DNA of 64,000 nucleotides from the NCBI GenBank assembly GCA_040349255.1, contig JBEQUE010000237.1:1-64000 (forward strand), in the 5' to 3' direction. Shown here piece by piece: positions 23,697 to 33,039 of the stretch. Source of the stretch: DATMER01 sp040349255. Its GTDB lineage: Bacteria > Acidobacteriota > Thermoanaerobaculia > Multivoradales > UBA5704. Made by a program: the position numbers and the translations under genes. How positions within the stretch are numbered: position 1 is the stretch's first letter; each line of letters opens with the position of its first letter. The notes beneath the pieces are model-generated. The model was not told the origin of the DNA. It searched no databases and saw only the letters and a program-made list of their open reading frames with translations.

Positions 23697-24916
23697 GCCG
23701 CGGCCTCCGGCTGGCGGCGCTTGTGGCCATCCTGTATGTGGCCGGCGTCGCCGTGTGGGTGCGCTACGACCGGCGCTCGGTGCGCGAGGTCTTCGAGCCC
23801 GGCTCGATCTTCAACGCCAAGGACGAAGGGCTCTCCCTGGCTTTCGCCTACCTCCGCGAGCGTTCGCAGGCGCCGGTGTCCGCGCTACGGCGGAGGGTCT
23901 CCTCCGGCCAGGTGCCTTCCGGGGCTGTGGTGTTCCGGGTTCAGGCGAGCGTGGGCCCCCTGTTGCCGGTGGTGGAAGAGAAGGAAGAAAAGGACCAAAA
24001 GGAGAAGGACGAGAAGGGCGGCAAGGACCGCAAGGACGACAGGAAGGATAAGAGCGAGGGTGAGAAGGAGGAGACCCGGACGCCTCTTCTCACTCCGGAC
24101 GAGGAGGCCTGGATGCGCGAGGGCGGCCGCCTGGTGGTGGCGTTCTCGCGCTTCTACGGGCCGGCGTCGACGCGGAACCTCGTGGGCCGGCAGCCGTTGA
24201 GAAAGGTTTTTCCGATCTGGCCGGGCGTGAGCCACGTGGTGCCGCCCGTGGTCCGCGGCCTCGACGTGCCCGCCCTGCCGGCCGCGCACGCGGTGTTCCT
24301 GGCCGGCGACTCGACGCTGATCCTCCGGCAGCCGCTCGGCCAGGGCGAGCTCATCCTCCTGGCCTGCCCGGAGGTGCTGAGCAACAAGCACCTCGGCCAG
24401 TCCGGTCACCTGGCCCTGCTGGAGGCGCTGGCCGGCGTGCCCGAGCGCCGTCCGGTGCTCTTCGACGAGCGCGCCCACGGGCTGGCCGACTCGGGCGGGG
24501 TCGTGGCGACCCTGTCGGAATGGGGTCTCGGACCTCTCCTGCTGCTCGGTCTCCTCGCCACGGGAGCGTCGTTCTGGCGCGCCTCGGCGCGGCTCGGACC
24601 TGCCGACCGGGAGGAGCGCGACACCCGCTCCGACGCGGTGGAGCTGCTGGATTCACTAGCGGACCTCTACGACCGCGCGCTCCACCGCGGCGACGCCGTC
24701 CGCCTCTACTACGAGAGCTTCCTCCACACCCTCGCGGTGGAGTCCGGGCTGCGCGGGCGCGCGCTCGACGAGCGGGCCGCGAAGATGCTCGACGGTTTCA
24801 CGGCGCCCGTCGCCGGAGAGGACCTCGCGCGCGAGCGCTTCGACCAGGCGCTGCGAACGATCAACCAGGCCTTCAGGAGAGTGTCTGATGCCAAGCGTGA
24901 TGCGAAGCGTAAGTGA
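23693..24916 (+). CDS. DUF4350-domain membrane protein
   Basis: The TTG at 23693 overlaps the DUF4129 stop. The 407-residue product has an N-terminal membrane helix (about 6-22), a DUF4350-type extracytoplasmic region (SLAFAYLRER near the start, later FDERAHGL), a second helix (about 276-296) and a cytoplasmic helical tail. A lysine/glutamate/aspartate-rich insert occupies about residues 95-130 and is built largely from 9-bp repeats (23992-24042). DUF4350 proteins are typical of MoxR-DUF58 operons and may hold or present the substrate. The 3' end overlaps moxR by 29 bp. Confidence 0.82.
   Translation: MSRGLRLAALVAILYVAGVAVWVRYDRRSVREVFEPGSIFNAKDEGLSLAFAYLRERSQAPVSALRRRVSSGQVPSGAVVFRVQASVGPLLPVVEEKEEKDQKEKDEKGGKDRKDDRKDKSEGEKEETRTPLLTPDEEAWMREGGRLVVAFSRFYGPASTRNLVGRQPLRKVFPIWPGVSHVVPPVVRGLDVPALPAAHAVFLAGDSTLILRQPLGQGELILLACPEVLSNKHLGQSGHLALLEALAGVPERRPVLFDERAHGLADSGGVVATLSEWGLGPLLLLGLLATGASFWRASARLGPADREERDTRSDAVELLDSLADLYDRALHRGDAVRLYYESFLHTLAVESGLRGRALDERAAKMLDGFTAPVAGEDLARERFDQALRTINQAFRRVSDAKRDAKRK
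23992..24042 (+). repeat. 9-bp GGAC-type repeats encoding a Lys/Asp-rich insert
   Basis: Units GGACCAAAA, GGAGAA, GGACGAGAA, GGGCGGCAA, GGACCGCAA and GGACGACAG follow one another in frame. The unit shape (GGAC plus five, often ending in AA) matches the arrays at 31171-31280 and 63853-63888. Confidence 0.6.
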
Positions 24917-25862
24917 GGTCGCGGAAAGGTGGCGGCTCCTCAGGGAGGGGATCGACCGGGTGGTGATGGGCCAGGAGGCGGTCAAGGAGCAGCTCCTCGT
25001 CTGCCTGCTGGCCGGCGGGCACGCGCTGCTCGAAGGGGTGCCCGGCACGGCCAAGACGCTGCTCGCGCTGACGCTGTCGCGCCTCCTCGGCTGCCGCTTC
25101 CGGCGCATCCAGTTCACGCCGGACCTCATGCCGGCCGACCTGCTCGGGACCAGCCTCTACAACCAGAAGACGCAGGATTTCGAGTTCCGCGCCGGGCCCA
25201 TCTTCGCCGACCTCCTGCTCGCCGACGAGATCAACCGCACGCCGCCGCGCACCCAGGCGGCGCTCCTCGAATCCATGCAGGAAAAGGCCGTCACGCTGGA
25301 TGGCGAGCGCCGGGTGATCTCCCCGGTCTTCACCGTGCTCGCCACGCAGAACCCGGTCGAGTTCGAAGGCACCTATCCCCTGCCGGAAGCCCAGCGCGAC
25401 CGCTTCCTGCTCAAGATCAGCATCGACTATCCACGGCGCGAGGAGGAGGCGAAGATGCTCTCCTCCTACGCCGCCGGCCGGCGCCTGCACGAGGAGGCGA
25501 TCCAGGAGCTTTCGCCCGTGCTGACGCCCGAGGAGCTGCTCGTCTCGCGCGAGGTTACGGCCCGGACCGTGCGGGTCGAGGAAAACATCCTCGGCTACAT
25601 CCTCGGGATCGTCACCGCCACGCGCCAGCACGAGGCGATCCAGATCGGCGCCGGCCCGCGCGCCTCGCTCGCGCTTCTGGAGAGCAGCCGGGCGCTCGCC
25701 GTGCTCCGCGGCCGGGACTTCGTGACGCCCGACGACGTCAAGGAGCTGGCCGCGCCCGTGCTCGTCCACCGCGTCATTCTCACGCCCGAGTCCGAGATGG
25801 AGGGTACGACGCTGCCGGACATCCTGCGGCAGATCTTCGAAAAGGTGGAAGTCCCACGGTGA
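24888..25862 (+). CDS. moxR: MoxR family AAA+ ATPase
   Basis: The 324-residue length is typical for MoxR. Walker A is GVPGTAKT (near 50), Walker B is LLADEINRTPP (near 110), and ATQNPVEFEGTYPLPEAQ (from about 151) carries sensor 1 and the family signature. The C-terminal lid contains GPRASLALLESSRA. MoxR ATPases act as chaperones that activate or insert cofactors into partners, often von Willebrand factor A-type proteins such as the DUF58 protein encoded next. The ATG at 24888 overlaps the previous gene by 29 bp; an ATG at 24900 is an alternative. The stop overlaps the DUF58 start by 4 bp (GTGA). Confidence 0.93.
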   Translation: MPSVMRSVSEVAERWRLLREGIDRVVMGQEAVKEQLLVCLLAGGHALLEGVPGTAKTLLALTLSRLLGCRFRRIQFTPDLMPADLLGTSLYNQKTQDFEFRAGPIFADLLLADEINRTPPRTQAALLESMQEKAVTLDGERRVISPVFTVLATQNPVEFEGTYPLPEAQRDRFLLKISIDYPRREEEAKMLSSYAAGRRLHEEAIQELSPVLTPEELLVSREVTARTVRVEENILGYILGIVTATRQHEAIQIGAGPRASLALLESSRALAVLRGRDFVTPDDVKELAAPVLVHRVILTPESEMEGTTLPDILRQIFEKVEVPR

Positions 25863-27190
25863 GACCTGGGAGGCTGCTCGTCCGCGCGCTCCTCGGCCTC
25901 TGCCTGGCCGCGCTGCTGGTGCCGTTCGCGCCGGCGCTCGTCTGGTTGCTGGGCCTGGGGCTCGCGGCGATCCTGGCGATGGCGCTCTTCGAGGCCGTGG
26001 AGCTGCGCCGGCTGGAGGTCATCGCGGAGCGGCCGAAGGCCTGGGTCCTTTCCCTGGACGAGGAGGAGGTCCTGCCGATGCGGTTCACGACGTCGGCCCG
26101 CCGGCCGGTCTCGCTCACCGTCCGTCAGGTCTGGCCGCGCCTCCTGGAGCAGCCGTCGAGCGTCTTCCAGGGCCTCTGCCGGCCGGGCGAGGCGCTGGCT
26201 CCGGAGGCGCGGGTGCGGGCCGTCGCCCGCGGCAGCGCCGAGCTCGATCCGCCCTGGGCCTCGGCCACGTTCGACGGCTGGGTGGAGCGCTCGCTGCCGG
26301 CCACGGTCCGCCCGGCCGAAGGCGAGCCTGTAGAGTCTACGGAGATCACGGTGCTGCCCAACCTCAAGGCCGTGAAGCGGCTGCGCGGACGGCTCGACCG
26401 GCTGTTCCTCCAGGGCTTCGGCAGCCGCGCGGCGCCGCGCCTGGGCAAGGGCCGCGACTTCGACCGCCTGCGCGAGTACGTGATCGGCGACGACCTGCGC
26501 GACGTGGCCTGGAAGGCCTCGGCGCGGCACCGCAAGCTCATCACCCGCGAATACCGGCTCGACCGCTCGCAGGACATCCTCATCTGCCTGGACCGCGGAC
26601 ACCGGATGGCCGCCCGAGTGGCCCACGTGACCCGCCTCGACCATGCGGTCAACGCCGCCGTGCTCCTCGCCTCGCTCTGCAACCGCATGGAGGACCGGGT
26701 CGGCCTGCTCGCCTTCGCCGACTCCGTGGAGCAGGGCCTGGCGCAGGGACATGGCGCCGGCCACCTGCGCAAGGTCACCGGCTACGCGGCCGGCATCCTG
26801 CCGGAATACCTGCACACCGACTATCTCGCCCTGGGCGCGCACCTGCGGCGGAGGCTGCGCAGCCGCGCCCTGGTCCTGATCCTCACCGCCCTGCCCGAGC
26901 TCGAAGGCGAGGGCGAGATCGTGCGCACGGTCGAGATGCTCGTGCCGCAGCACCTGCCGGTGGTGATCGTCTTCTCCGACCCGGCCATGGCCGCCTCGGC
27001 CGGTTTCCTGCCCGAGAGCAAGCCCGAGCTCTGCCGCACGCTCGTGGCGCGCGACCTCTGGCTGGAGCGCCGCAAGGTCCTGGCGGAGCTGCGGCGGCGG
27101 GGCGCGCTGGTGGCCGAGACCGCGCCCGGCGACGCCGGCCTCCAGGCGGTCAACAGCTATCTCGAGGTCAAGCGGAGGCAGCTCCTCTGA
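25859..27190 (+). CDS. DUF58 domain protein
   Basis: The GTG at 25859 overlaps the moxR stop. The 443-residue product has two N-terminal membrane helices (about 8-45), a beta-rich segment, and the DUF58 signature RDFDRLREYVIGDDLRDVAW (about 200-218) followed by KASARHRKLITREY. After that comes a vWA-like fold beginning ILICLDRGHRM, where the usual DxSxS metal site reads DRGHR and looks degenerate. DUF58 proteins are the standard partner of MoxR ATPases, and a role in envelope maturation or stress is often proposed. The TGA shares one base with the next ATG. Confidence 0.88.
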   Translation: MRPGRLLVRALLGLCLAALLVPFAPALVWLLGLGLAAILAMALFEAVELRRLEVIAERPKAWVLSLDEEEVLPMRFTTSARRPVSLTVRQVWPRLLEQPSSVFQGLCRPGEALAPEARVRAVARGSAELDPPWASATFDGWVERSLPATVRPAEGEPVESTEITVLPNLKAVKRLRGRLDRLFLQGFGSRAAPRLGKGRDFDRLREYVIGDDLRDVAWKASARHRKLITREYRLDRSQDILICLDRGHRMAARVAHVTRLDHAVNAAVLLASLCNRMEDRVGLLAFADSVEQGLAQGHGAGHLRKVTGYAAGILPEYLHTDYLALGAHLRRRLRSRALVLILTALPELEGEGEIVRTVEMLVPQHLPVVIVFSDPAMAASAGFLPESKPELCRTLVARDLWLERRKVLAELRRRGALVAETAPGDAGLQAVNSYLEVKRRQLL

Positions 27191-28197
27191 TGCCCATGGA
27201 CATCGATCGCTTCGTCGAGGAACGGAAGGACCACTGGCGCCGCCTGGAGGAGCTGCTCGACCGCGCCGAGCAGGTCAACGAGCGCGACCTGGGGCCGGAA
27301 GCCATGCGCGACATCCTCCGCCTCTACCGGCTGACCTCGTCGGACCTGAACCAGGCGCGCTCCCTGACCGCCGAGCCCGAGGTGCTGGAGCGGCTGAACG
27401 CCCTGGCCGGCCGGGGTTACCGCTTCATCTACCGCTCGCGCAAGCCCGGCCTGGCCGGGGCGCTGCGGCGCTGCGGCCGTTTCCTCTCCTTCGACGTGCC
27501 GGAGGCCTACCGCCGGGAGGCCTGGGCCGTGGGCGTGGCCGCCGCGGCGCTGCTGCTCGGCGCGCTCTTCGGGTTCCTCGCCGTGCTGGCCCGTCCCAGC
27601 TCCGCCGAGGACCTGATCCCGGAGGAGTTCTTCACCCAGAGCCCGAAGGAGCGGGTGGACGAGATCGAGAAGAACGAGGAGCGCATCGCCACGGTCGACG
27701 ACGCGGCGCTCTTCGGAGCCCAGCTCTACACGCACAACATCCGGGTGTCGTTCCTGGCCTTCAGCCTGTCGGCGGCGAGCCTGGTGCTCGGGGTCTGGAT
27801 CCTCTTCTTCAACGGCAGCCTGCTGGGCGCCGTGGCCGCCACCTACATGATGGACGGGGTGAGCACGTTCTTCTTCGCCTGGGTGGGGCCGCATGGTGCG
27901 CTGGAGCTGCCGTCGATCGTCTTCGCAGGGGCCGCTGGCTTGGTGGTGGGCCGGGCGCTCTTCTTCCCCGGCGACCTCTCGCGCGGCGCGTCCCTGAGGC
28001 GCGCGTTTCCGCAGGCCTGGCGAATGATGGTCGGCGTGATGCTCTTCCTGGTGGCCGCCGGCCTGATCGAAGGCTCGTTCTCGCAGTTCTCCGCGAAGAC
28101 CGTGCCCTACTCGCTCAAGATCGCGGTGGCCGTGGTCCTCCATGCGGCGCTGCTCGCCTACCTGTTCGTGCCGCGGCGCGAGGAGTCCGCGGCATGA
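27190..28197 (+). CDS. SpoIIM-like (stage II sporulation protein M family) membrane protein
   Basis: The 335-residue product opens with a soluble helical region of the family type (DRFVEERKDHWRRLEELLDRA), followed by about six membrane helices. Conserved glycine-rich blocks include LYTHNIRVSFLAFS and PHGALELPSIVFAGAAGL, which are diagnostic of the SpoIIM/DUF95 family. In non-sporulating bacteria this family occurs in MoxR-DUF58-RDD operons as here, so the name does not imply sporulation. The ATG at 27190 shares one base with the DUF58 stop, and the stop overlaps the RDD start by 4 bp. Confidence 0.88.
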   Translation: MPMDIDRFVEERKDHWRRLEELLDRAEQVNERDLGPEAMRDILRLYRLTSSDLNQARSLTAEPEVLERLNALAGRGYRFIYRSRKPGLAGALRRCGRFLSFDVPEAYRREAWAVGVAAAALLLGALFGFLAVLARPSSAEDLIPEEFFTQSPKERVDEIEKNEERIATVDDAALFGAQLYTHNIRVSFLAFSLSAASLVLGVWILFFNGSLLGAVAATYMMDGVSTFFFAWVGPHGALELPSIVFAGAAGLVVGRALFFPGDLSRGASLRRAFPQAWRMMVGVMLFLVAAGLIEGSFSQFSAKTVPYSLKIAVAVVLHAALLAYLFVPRREESAA

Positions 28198-28943
28198 ACG
28201 GTCGCCGCGGCGAGCGGCTGATCCTCACGCCGGAGCACGTGCCGATCCGCCTGGCGCCGGCCGGCCTGGGGAGCCGGTTCCTGGCGCTCCTCGTGGATGT
28301 GGCGATCATCCTGGGCCTGGCGGCCGGCATCAACACCGTCCTCCAGAAGGTGCTCAGCCCGGGCCTGGCCCAGGCCGCCGCGGCGACGATCGGGTTCCTG
28401 CTGTTCACGGGATACCCGATCTGGTTCGAGCTCCGCAACCAGGGCCGGACGCCGGGCAAGCGGGTCTTCCGGCTACGGGTCGTGGACGGCCGGGGGTTGC
28501 CCATCACTCTGGAGCAGTCCTTCGTGCGCAACATCGTGCGGGCGTTCGATTTCGCGCCCGCCTTCTACGGCATCGGAGGCCTGGTCTCGCTGTTCGACCG
28601 CGACCGCCGCCGGCTCGGCGACATCCTGGCGGATACGCTGGTGGTCCACGAGCGCATTCCGCTCCACCCGCATGGCAGCACCCGCCTGGAGCGCCGCTTC
28701 AACGCGCTGCGCACCCCGGCCGCCCTGCGCCGCGTCCGCCAGCGGGTGAGCCTGGAGGAGCGCGAGCTTCTCCTGACCCTCTGCCTGCGCGCCGACCGCC
28801 TCAAGGAGAGCGCCCGCTACGACCTCATGGAGGAAGTCGGCTCCTACTACCGCGAGCGCCTGGAGATCGACGCGCCGCAGCTCTCCAACGAGAACCTGGT
28901 GCGGGACCTGACGGCGGTGCTGTATGGGGTCGGCGAAAGCTAG
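28194..28943 (+). CDS. RDD family membrane protein
   Basis: The 249-residue product carries an N-terminal RDD domain: GLGSRFLALLVDVAIILGL gives the Arg-Asp core, GRTPGKRVFRLRVVDGRG the family middle block, and RRRLGDILADTLVV its end. Two or three membrane helices are followed by a helical C-terminal extension of about 80 residues (ERELLLTLCLRADRLKESAR). It is the last gene of the MoxR operon. The ATG overlaps the SpoIIM-like stop (ATGA). Confidence 0.87.
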   Translation: MNGRRGERLILTPEHVPIRLAPAGLGSRFLALLVDVAIILGLAAGINTVLQKVLSPGLAQAAAATIGFLLFTGYPIWFELRNQGRTPGKRVFRLRVVDGRGLPITLEQSFVRNIVRAFDFAPAFYGIGGLVSLFDRDRRRLGDILADTLVVHERIPLHPHGSTRLERRFNALRTPAALRRVRQRVSLEERELLLTLCLRADRLKESARYDLMEEVGSYYRERLEIDAPQLSNENLVRDLTAVLYGVGES

Positions 28944-28966
28944 GGATTGCCATCCGGCGCGAAATG

Positions 28967-28997
28967 TGGCATCCTGGCGTCTCCTGGCGAGATGCCA
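28967..28997 (+). terminator. Weak hairpin after the MoxR operon
   Basis: TGGCATC (28967-28973) and GATGCCA (28991-28997) can pair across a 17-nt loop, 24 bp after the RDD stop. There is no U-tract, so it may be a weak or factor-assisted terminator, or chance. Nothing else recognisable lies in 28944-29150. Confidence 0.25.
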
Positions 28998-29150
28998 GAC
29001 CGACACCCACGGAGCCTCCCGGCTCCTGACGGCGGCCTCGCCGGCTCAGTCCTCCGTCCACTCTTCCCGAAATCCAGCCGGAAATGCCCGAGCCTGCGCG
29101 CTCTCAGGCCTCGTGCCTTGCGCGGTCGCTCAGAAAGAACACGTGCACAC

Positions 29151-30560
<1,410 letters not shown>

Positions 30561-30567
30561 GCGGAGT

Positions 30568-30614
30568 GGCCGGCGAAGGCGCAAGAGCAGTGATCATCGC
30601 GCCTTTCGCCGGCC
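30568..30614. terminator. Long hairpin between convergent genes, candidate bidirectional terminator
   Basis: GGCCGGCGAAGGCGC (30568-30582) pairs with GCGCCTTTCGCCGGCC (30599-30614), with one bulged base and a 16-nt loop. It begins 8 bp after the helicase stop. Its right arm lies inside the last codons of the convergent four-helix-bundle gene, encoding its basic GRRKAR end. There is no clear U-tract. Confidence 0.55.
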
Positions 30615-31151
30615 TTCGAGGCGGACGCGGGTCATGCGCTCGCGCAGACCGCCTTCCTCGATGAAGGCCTTTTCAAGCTGCCGGAGTTGGCGGTCGAGGA
30701 GAAAGTTGGTGACCTGGATCAGGCCGATGATCACGTTCGCGGCAATCGCCGGATCGGGGTTCTCGATGCCTTTCCGGAACGTCGCGTAGGTGGCGTTCGG
30801 AACTCTGTTCAACTCGCGGAGACGTCGCGCGTAGACGTGCTCCGCGGGCCATTCCTCAAGGCGGCGTGTCCGCAGGAAGTCGCGGTAATCGGCCAGTAGC
30901 TCTTCGAGGCTGGCGCGCGCCACGTTGGTCAGCTTGATCTCGGTCTCTTTGGAGGTTCCGGAGGCCATGCTGCCTTCGACGATGTTCTGCTTGCCCGAGC
31001 GCGCAGCCTGGATCATCTGGTCATGGGTGCGGCTACGCCTGTCCACGAAGCGCTCGCAGAAGAAAACGGTGGCGTCGTAGACGATCTCGGCCTTCTGGTA
31101 GGAAAGCAGCTTCCTGTAACCGCCGTGCCTCGGGATGAAGCCGTCGTTCAT
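30594..31151 (-). CDS. Four-helix bundle protein (23S rRNA intervening-sequence-protein-like)
   Basis: I chose the ATG at 31151; the frame is open upstream only through the 9-bp repeat array. The 185-residue product matches the four-helix bundle family related to proteins encoded in 23S rRNA intervening sequences: YRKLLSYQKAEIVYDATVFF, then RSRTHDQMIQAARSGKQNIV and EGSMASGTSKETEIKLTNVA. Related small bundles bind nucleic acid in diversity-generating retroelements, but no reverse transcriptase is present here. The gene is preceded by the inverted 9-bp repeats, and its 3' end forms part of the terminator hairpin. Cellular role unknown. Confidence 0.85.
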   Translation of the reverse strand: MNDGFIPRHGGYRKLLSYQKAEIVYDATVFFCERFVDRRSRTHDQMIQAARSGKQNIVEGSMASGTSKETEIKLTNVARASLEELLADYRDFLRTRRLEEWPAEHVYARRLRELNRVPNATYATFRKGIENPDPAIAANVIIGLIQVTNFLLDRQLRQLEKAFIEEGGLRERMTRVRLEGRRKAR

Positions 31152-31170
31152 GGGGCGCCTTTCGGGAAAA

Positions 31171-31280
31171 GGACGTAAAGGACATAAGGGACGTAAACGA
31201 CATAAAGGACTGAAGAGAAGCTCTCTCTGTTGTCCCTTTCGTCCTTTGGGTCTTTTAGGTCCTTTATGTCCTTCAGGTCC
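31171..31280. repeat. Inverted arrays of a 9-bp GGACNTAAA repeat
   Basis: On the plus strand five 9-bp units run from 31171 to 31215 (GGACGTAAA, GGACATAAG, GGACGTAAA, CGACATAAA, GGACTGAAG). A facing array of about six reverse-complement units runs from 31229 to 31280 (for example TTTATGTCC, TTTAGGTCC, TTCAGGTCC). The arms can form an imperfect stem of about 45 bp. The structure lies between the Nudix gene end and the four-helix-bundle start, both on the minus strand, so it could act as terminator, leader or mobile repeat. Confidence 0.85.
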
Positions 31281-31291
31281 TTTGTACTGTA

Positions 31292-31906
31292 TCACCGCCA
31301 CGCGAAGCGTGGCTGCTCGTAGTGGTCCACCCGGGCGGCCCTGCCATGCACGGCCACCTCGGCGAACTGGAGAAGCACCGCCGCCGTCGGCGCGTAGAGC
31401 AGCCCCTTCGGCAACGACAGCGCCAGCACCGGACGGCCTCTCTCCGGGCCGGGTTCGAGCACGATCCGGTCAGGCGTCAGCAGCTCGATCGGCAGCAGGT
31501 GGATCGAGGCGACCTCCCGCGGGTCCGGGATCAGGACGGCCTCGGCGCTCCCCCACACCACGACCGGCGTGATCACGAAACCCGAGCGCGTCGGATAGTC
31601 GTCGAGACAGCCGAGGATGTGATCGGGCGGCAGCGCCAGCCCGACCTCCTCTTCGAGCTCGCGCAGGGCCGCATCCTCGGCGGGCTCGTCCGGCTCGCGG
31701 CGGCCTCCCGGACAGGCCCACTGGCCTCCGTGGCGGCGAAGGCCCGCCGCCCGCACCGTGAGCACAACGCTGGCGCGGTCCCGGGCGTCCGGCATCACCA
31801 CGACCGCCACCGCCGCCGAATGCCTCTCCTCCAGGTTGGAGCTTCGCCGTTCGAACCGCGCGAGGTTCGCCGCCAGCCGCGCCCGGAGATCCTCGTCGAA
31901 GCGCAC
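31292..31906 (-). CDS. Nudix hydrolase, CoA pyrophosphatase-like
   Basis: I chose the GTG at 31906, 2 bp after the stop of the upstream gene. The 204-residue product has a complete Nudix box, GX5EX7REXXEEXG, reading from GRREPDEPAEDAALRELEEE at about 68-90. The preceding segment LTVRAAGLRRHGGQWACPGG fits the extended motif of the CoA pyrophosphatase (NudL-like) group. These enzymes cleave the pyrophosphate bond of CoA or related nucleotides with Mg2+. The assignment to CoA rather than another nucleoside diphosphate is by motif only. Confidence 0.85.
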   Translation of the reverse strand: MRFDEDLRARLAANLARFERRSSNLEERHSAAVAVVVMPDARDRASVVLTVRAAGLRRHGGQWACPGGRREPDEPAEDAALRELEEEVGLALPPDHILGCLDDYPTRSGFVITPVVVWGSAEAVLIPDPREVASIHLLPIELLTPDRIVLEPGPERGRPVLALSLPKGLLYAPTAAVLLQFAEVAVHGRAARVDHYEQPRFAWR

Positions 31907-31908
31907 GG

Positions 31909-32238
31909 TCAGAACAACCGCGCCAGCGCCCAGCCCAGCATCAGGAGCCCCGCCAGACCCAGGACCGCCAGACCCTTGACGCGCTTCCTCGCTTCCTGCA
32001 GGTCCTGCTCCTCGCCGAGGTCGATCAGGCGCTCCCAGAGAGAGCTGCTGCGGAGCGTGAGGAACGAAAGCAGGCCCGGACCGAACAGGCCCAGGCCCAG
32101 GAGGAGAAGACCGGCCGGATGGTTGGGCTCCGGGCTGCGGCTCCCGATGGCGATCACCGACAGCGCGATCGCCATCCAGAACACCCACAGCGCGACCCGG
32201 ACGGTCAGATTGAACGGCTGATACAGGCCAAATCGCAT
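31909..32238 (-). CDS. Small three-helix membrane protein
   Basis: I chose the ATG at 32238 (MRFGLYQPF); an ATG at 32277 would add 13 residues. The 109-residue product has three hydrophobic helices (VALWVFWMAIALSVIAIGS, LLLLGLGLFGPGLLSFLTL and VLGLAGLLMLGWALARLF), with an acidic/basic stretch between the last two. It belongs to no family I recognise. It is followed after 2 bp by the Nudix gene, so the pair is probably co-transcribed. Confidence 0.65.
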   Translation of the reverse strand: MRFGLYQPFNLTVRVALWVFWMAIALSVIAIGSRSPEPNHPAGLLLLGLGLFGPGLLSFLTLRSSSLWERLIDLGEEQDLQEARKRVKGLAVLGLAGLLMLGWALARLF

Positions 32239-32333
32239 GGCTACCCTCGGCTGCACGGCGCGGGCCAAGGGTAGCACGATGCTTCAAGGGATATGGACGG
32301 CCATGTACGACCCCGGAGCTGCCAGAGAGCGGG

Positions 32334-32339
32334 TAGAAT
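32334..32339 (+). promoter_or_regulatory. TAGAAT -10-like element before the VOC gene
   Basis: TAGAAT ends 7 bp before the ATG at 32347, in the same GGTAGAAT context as the divergent palindrome at 21511. With no ribosome site visible, a leaderless or near-leaderless transcript is possible. The -35 is unclear. Confidence 0.35.
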
Positions 32340-32346
32340 CCTCGGG

Positions 32347-32715
32347 ATGAAACCGCGGCTTCGCTCCATCACGCCCCTGATCCCGACGGGCGGCAGCCTG
32401 AACGCCGCGCTCGCCTTCTACACGGAGCACATGGGCTTCTCCGTTGCCTGGCAGGACGCCGGCATGGCGGGCATCGAGCGCGACGGCGTCGCCTTCCACC
32501 TCGTCGAGAACGACAACCGGGGGTGGGCGGACAACGCGAGCTTCAGCCTCGGCGTGTCCGATCTCGAGGCGCTGTACGAGGAATACCGCGGCATCCCCGC
32601 GGCGGTCGGCCCCCTCGAAATGAAGTCCTGGGGCCGGCGCGAGTTCCACATGATCGTTCCGTCCGGCGTGTGCCTTCAGTTCTACCAGGTGGAGATCTCC
32701 GCCGCGGAGGACTAG
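32347..32715 (+). CDS. VOC / glyoxalase-bleomycin resistance family protein
   Basis: The ATG at 32347 gives a 122-residue single-domain protein with the beta-alpha-beta-beta-beta pattern of vicinal oxygen chelate proteins: ITPLIPTGGSLNAALAFYTE, then AGIERDGVAFHLVEND, then a second half ending REFHMIVPSGVCLQFYQVE. Members include dioxygenases, isomerases and drug-binding resistance proteins and act as dimers. The metal ligands cannot be fixed by eye, so the function is open. A small membrane-protein gene follows 9 bp later. Confidence 0.8.
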   Translation: MKPRLRSITPLIPTGGSLNAALAFYTEHMGFSVAWQDAGMAGIERDGVAFHLVENDNRGWADNASFSLGVSDLEALYEEYRGIPAAVGPLEMKSWGRREFHMIVPSGVCLQFYQVEISAAED

Positions 32716-32724
32716 CCGTTGGGC

Positions 32725-32997
32725 ATGGGCGATCTGAAAAGCTCAGGGCTGATCAAGTTGAAGGGCGTCTTGTTTCTGGTGCTCGGCCTCGCCTCCTCGG
32801 CCCTCCTCCTCTTCGAGGCGCCTACGCTCAAGGTGGCGGCGCTGCTTGGCATTGCCGTCTGGAGCTTCTGCCGGTTCTACTACTTCGCGTTCTACGTCAT
32901 CGAGCGCTATGTCGATCCTGGCTATCGATTCTCCGGATTGATGTCCTTTGCCCGGTATCTGATCAGAGGACCGGCGGGACGCCGGCGCTCCCAGTGA
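32725..32997 (+). CDS. Small membrane protein, DUF2127-like layout
   Basis: I chose the ATG at 32725; a TTG at 32719 is an alternative. The 90-residue product has two hydrophobic helices (GVLFLVLGLASSALLLFEA and LLGIAVWSFCRFYYFAFYV), then a basic tail ending RGPAGRRRSQ. The arrangement recalls small DUF2127-type membrane proteins (LIKLKGVLFL...VIERYVDPG), but I would not insist on the family. It probably shares the VOC gene transcript and ends just before the degenerate repeat region. Confidence 0.65.
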   Translation: MGDLKSSGLIKLKGVLFLVLGLASSALLLFEAPTLKVAALLGIAVWSFCRFYYFAFYVIERYVDPGYRFSGLMSFARYLIRGPAGRRRSQ

Positions 32998-33039
32998 AAA
33001 GCGCCAAGCCGGCGGTCTTAGCGAAAAGCCTGGGAGCCC

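Noticed and set aside
27190..28197. Evidence for sporulation
   Set aside because: SpoIIM-like proteins are common in MoxR operons of non-sporulating bacteria, and no other sporulation gene is present.
31171..31280. Retron or diversity-generating retroelement RNA next to the four-helix-bundle gene
   Set aside because: No reverse transcriptase, template repeat or variable repeat was found, so the inverted repeats alone do not support it.
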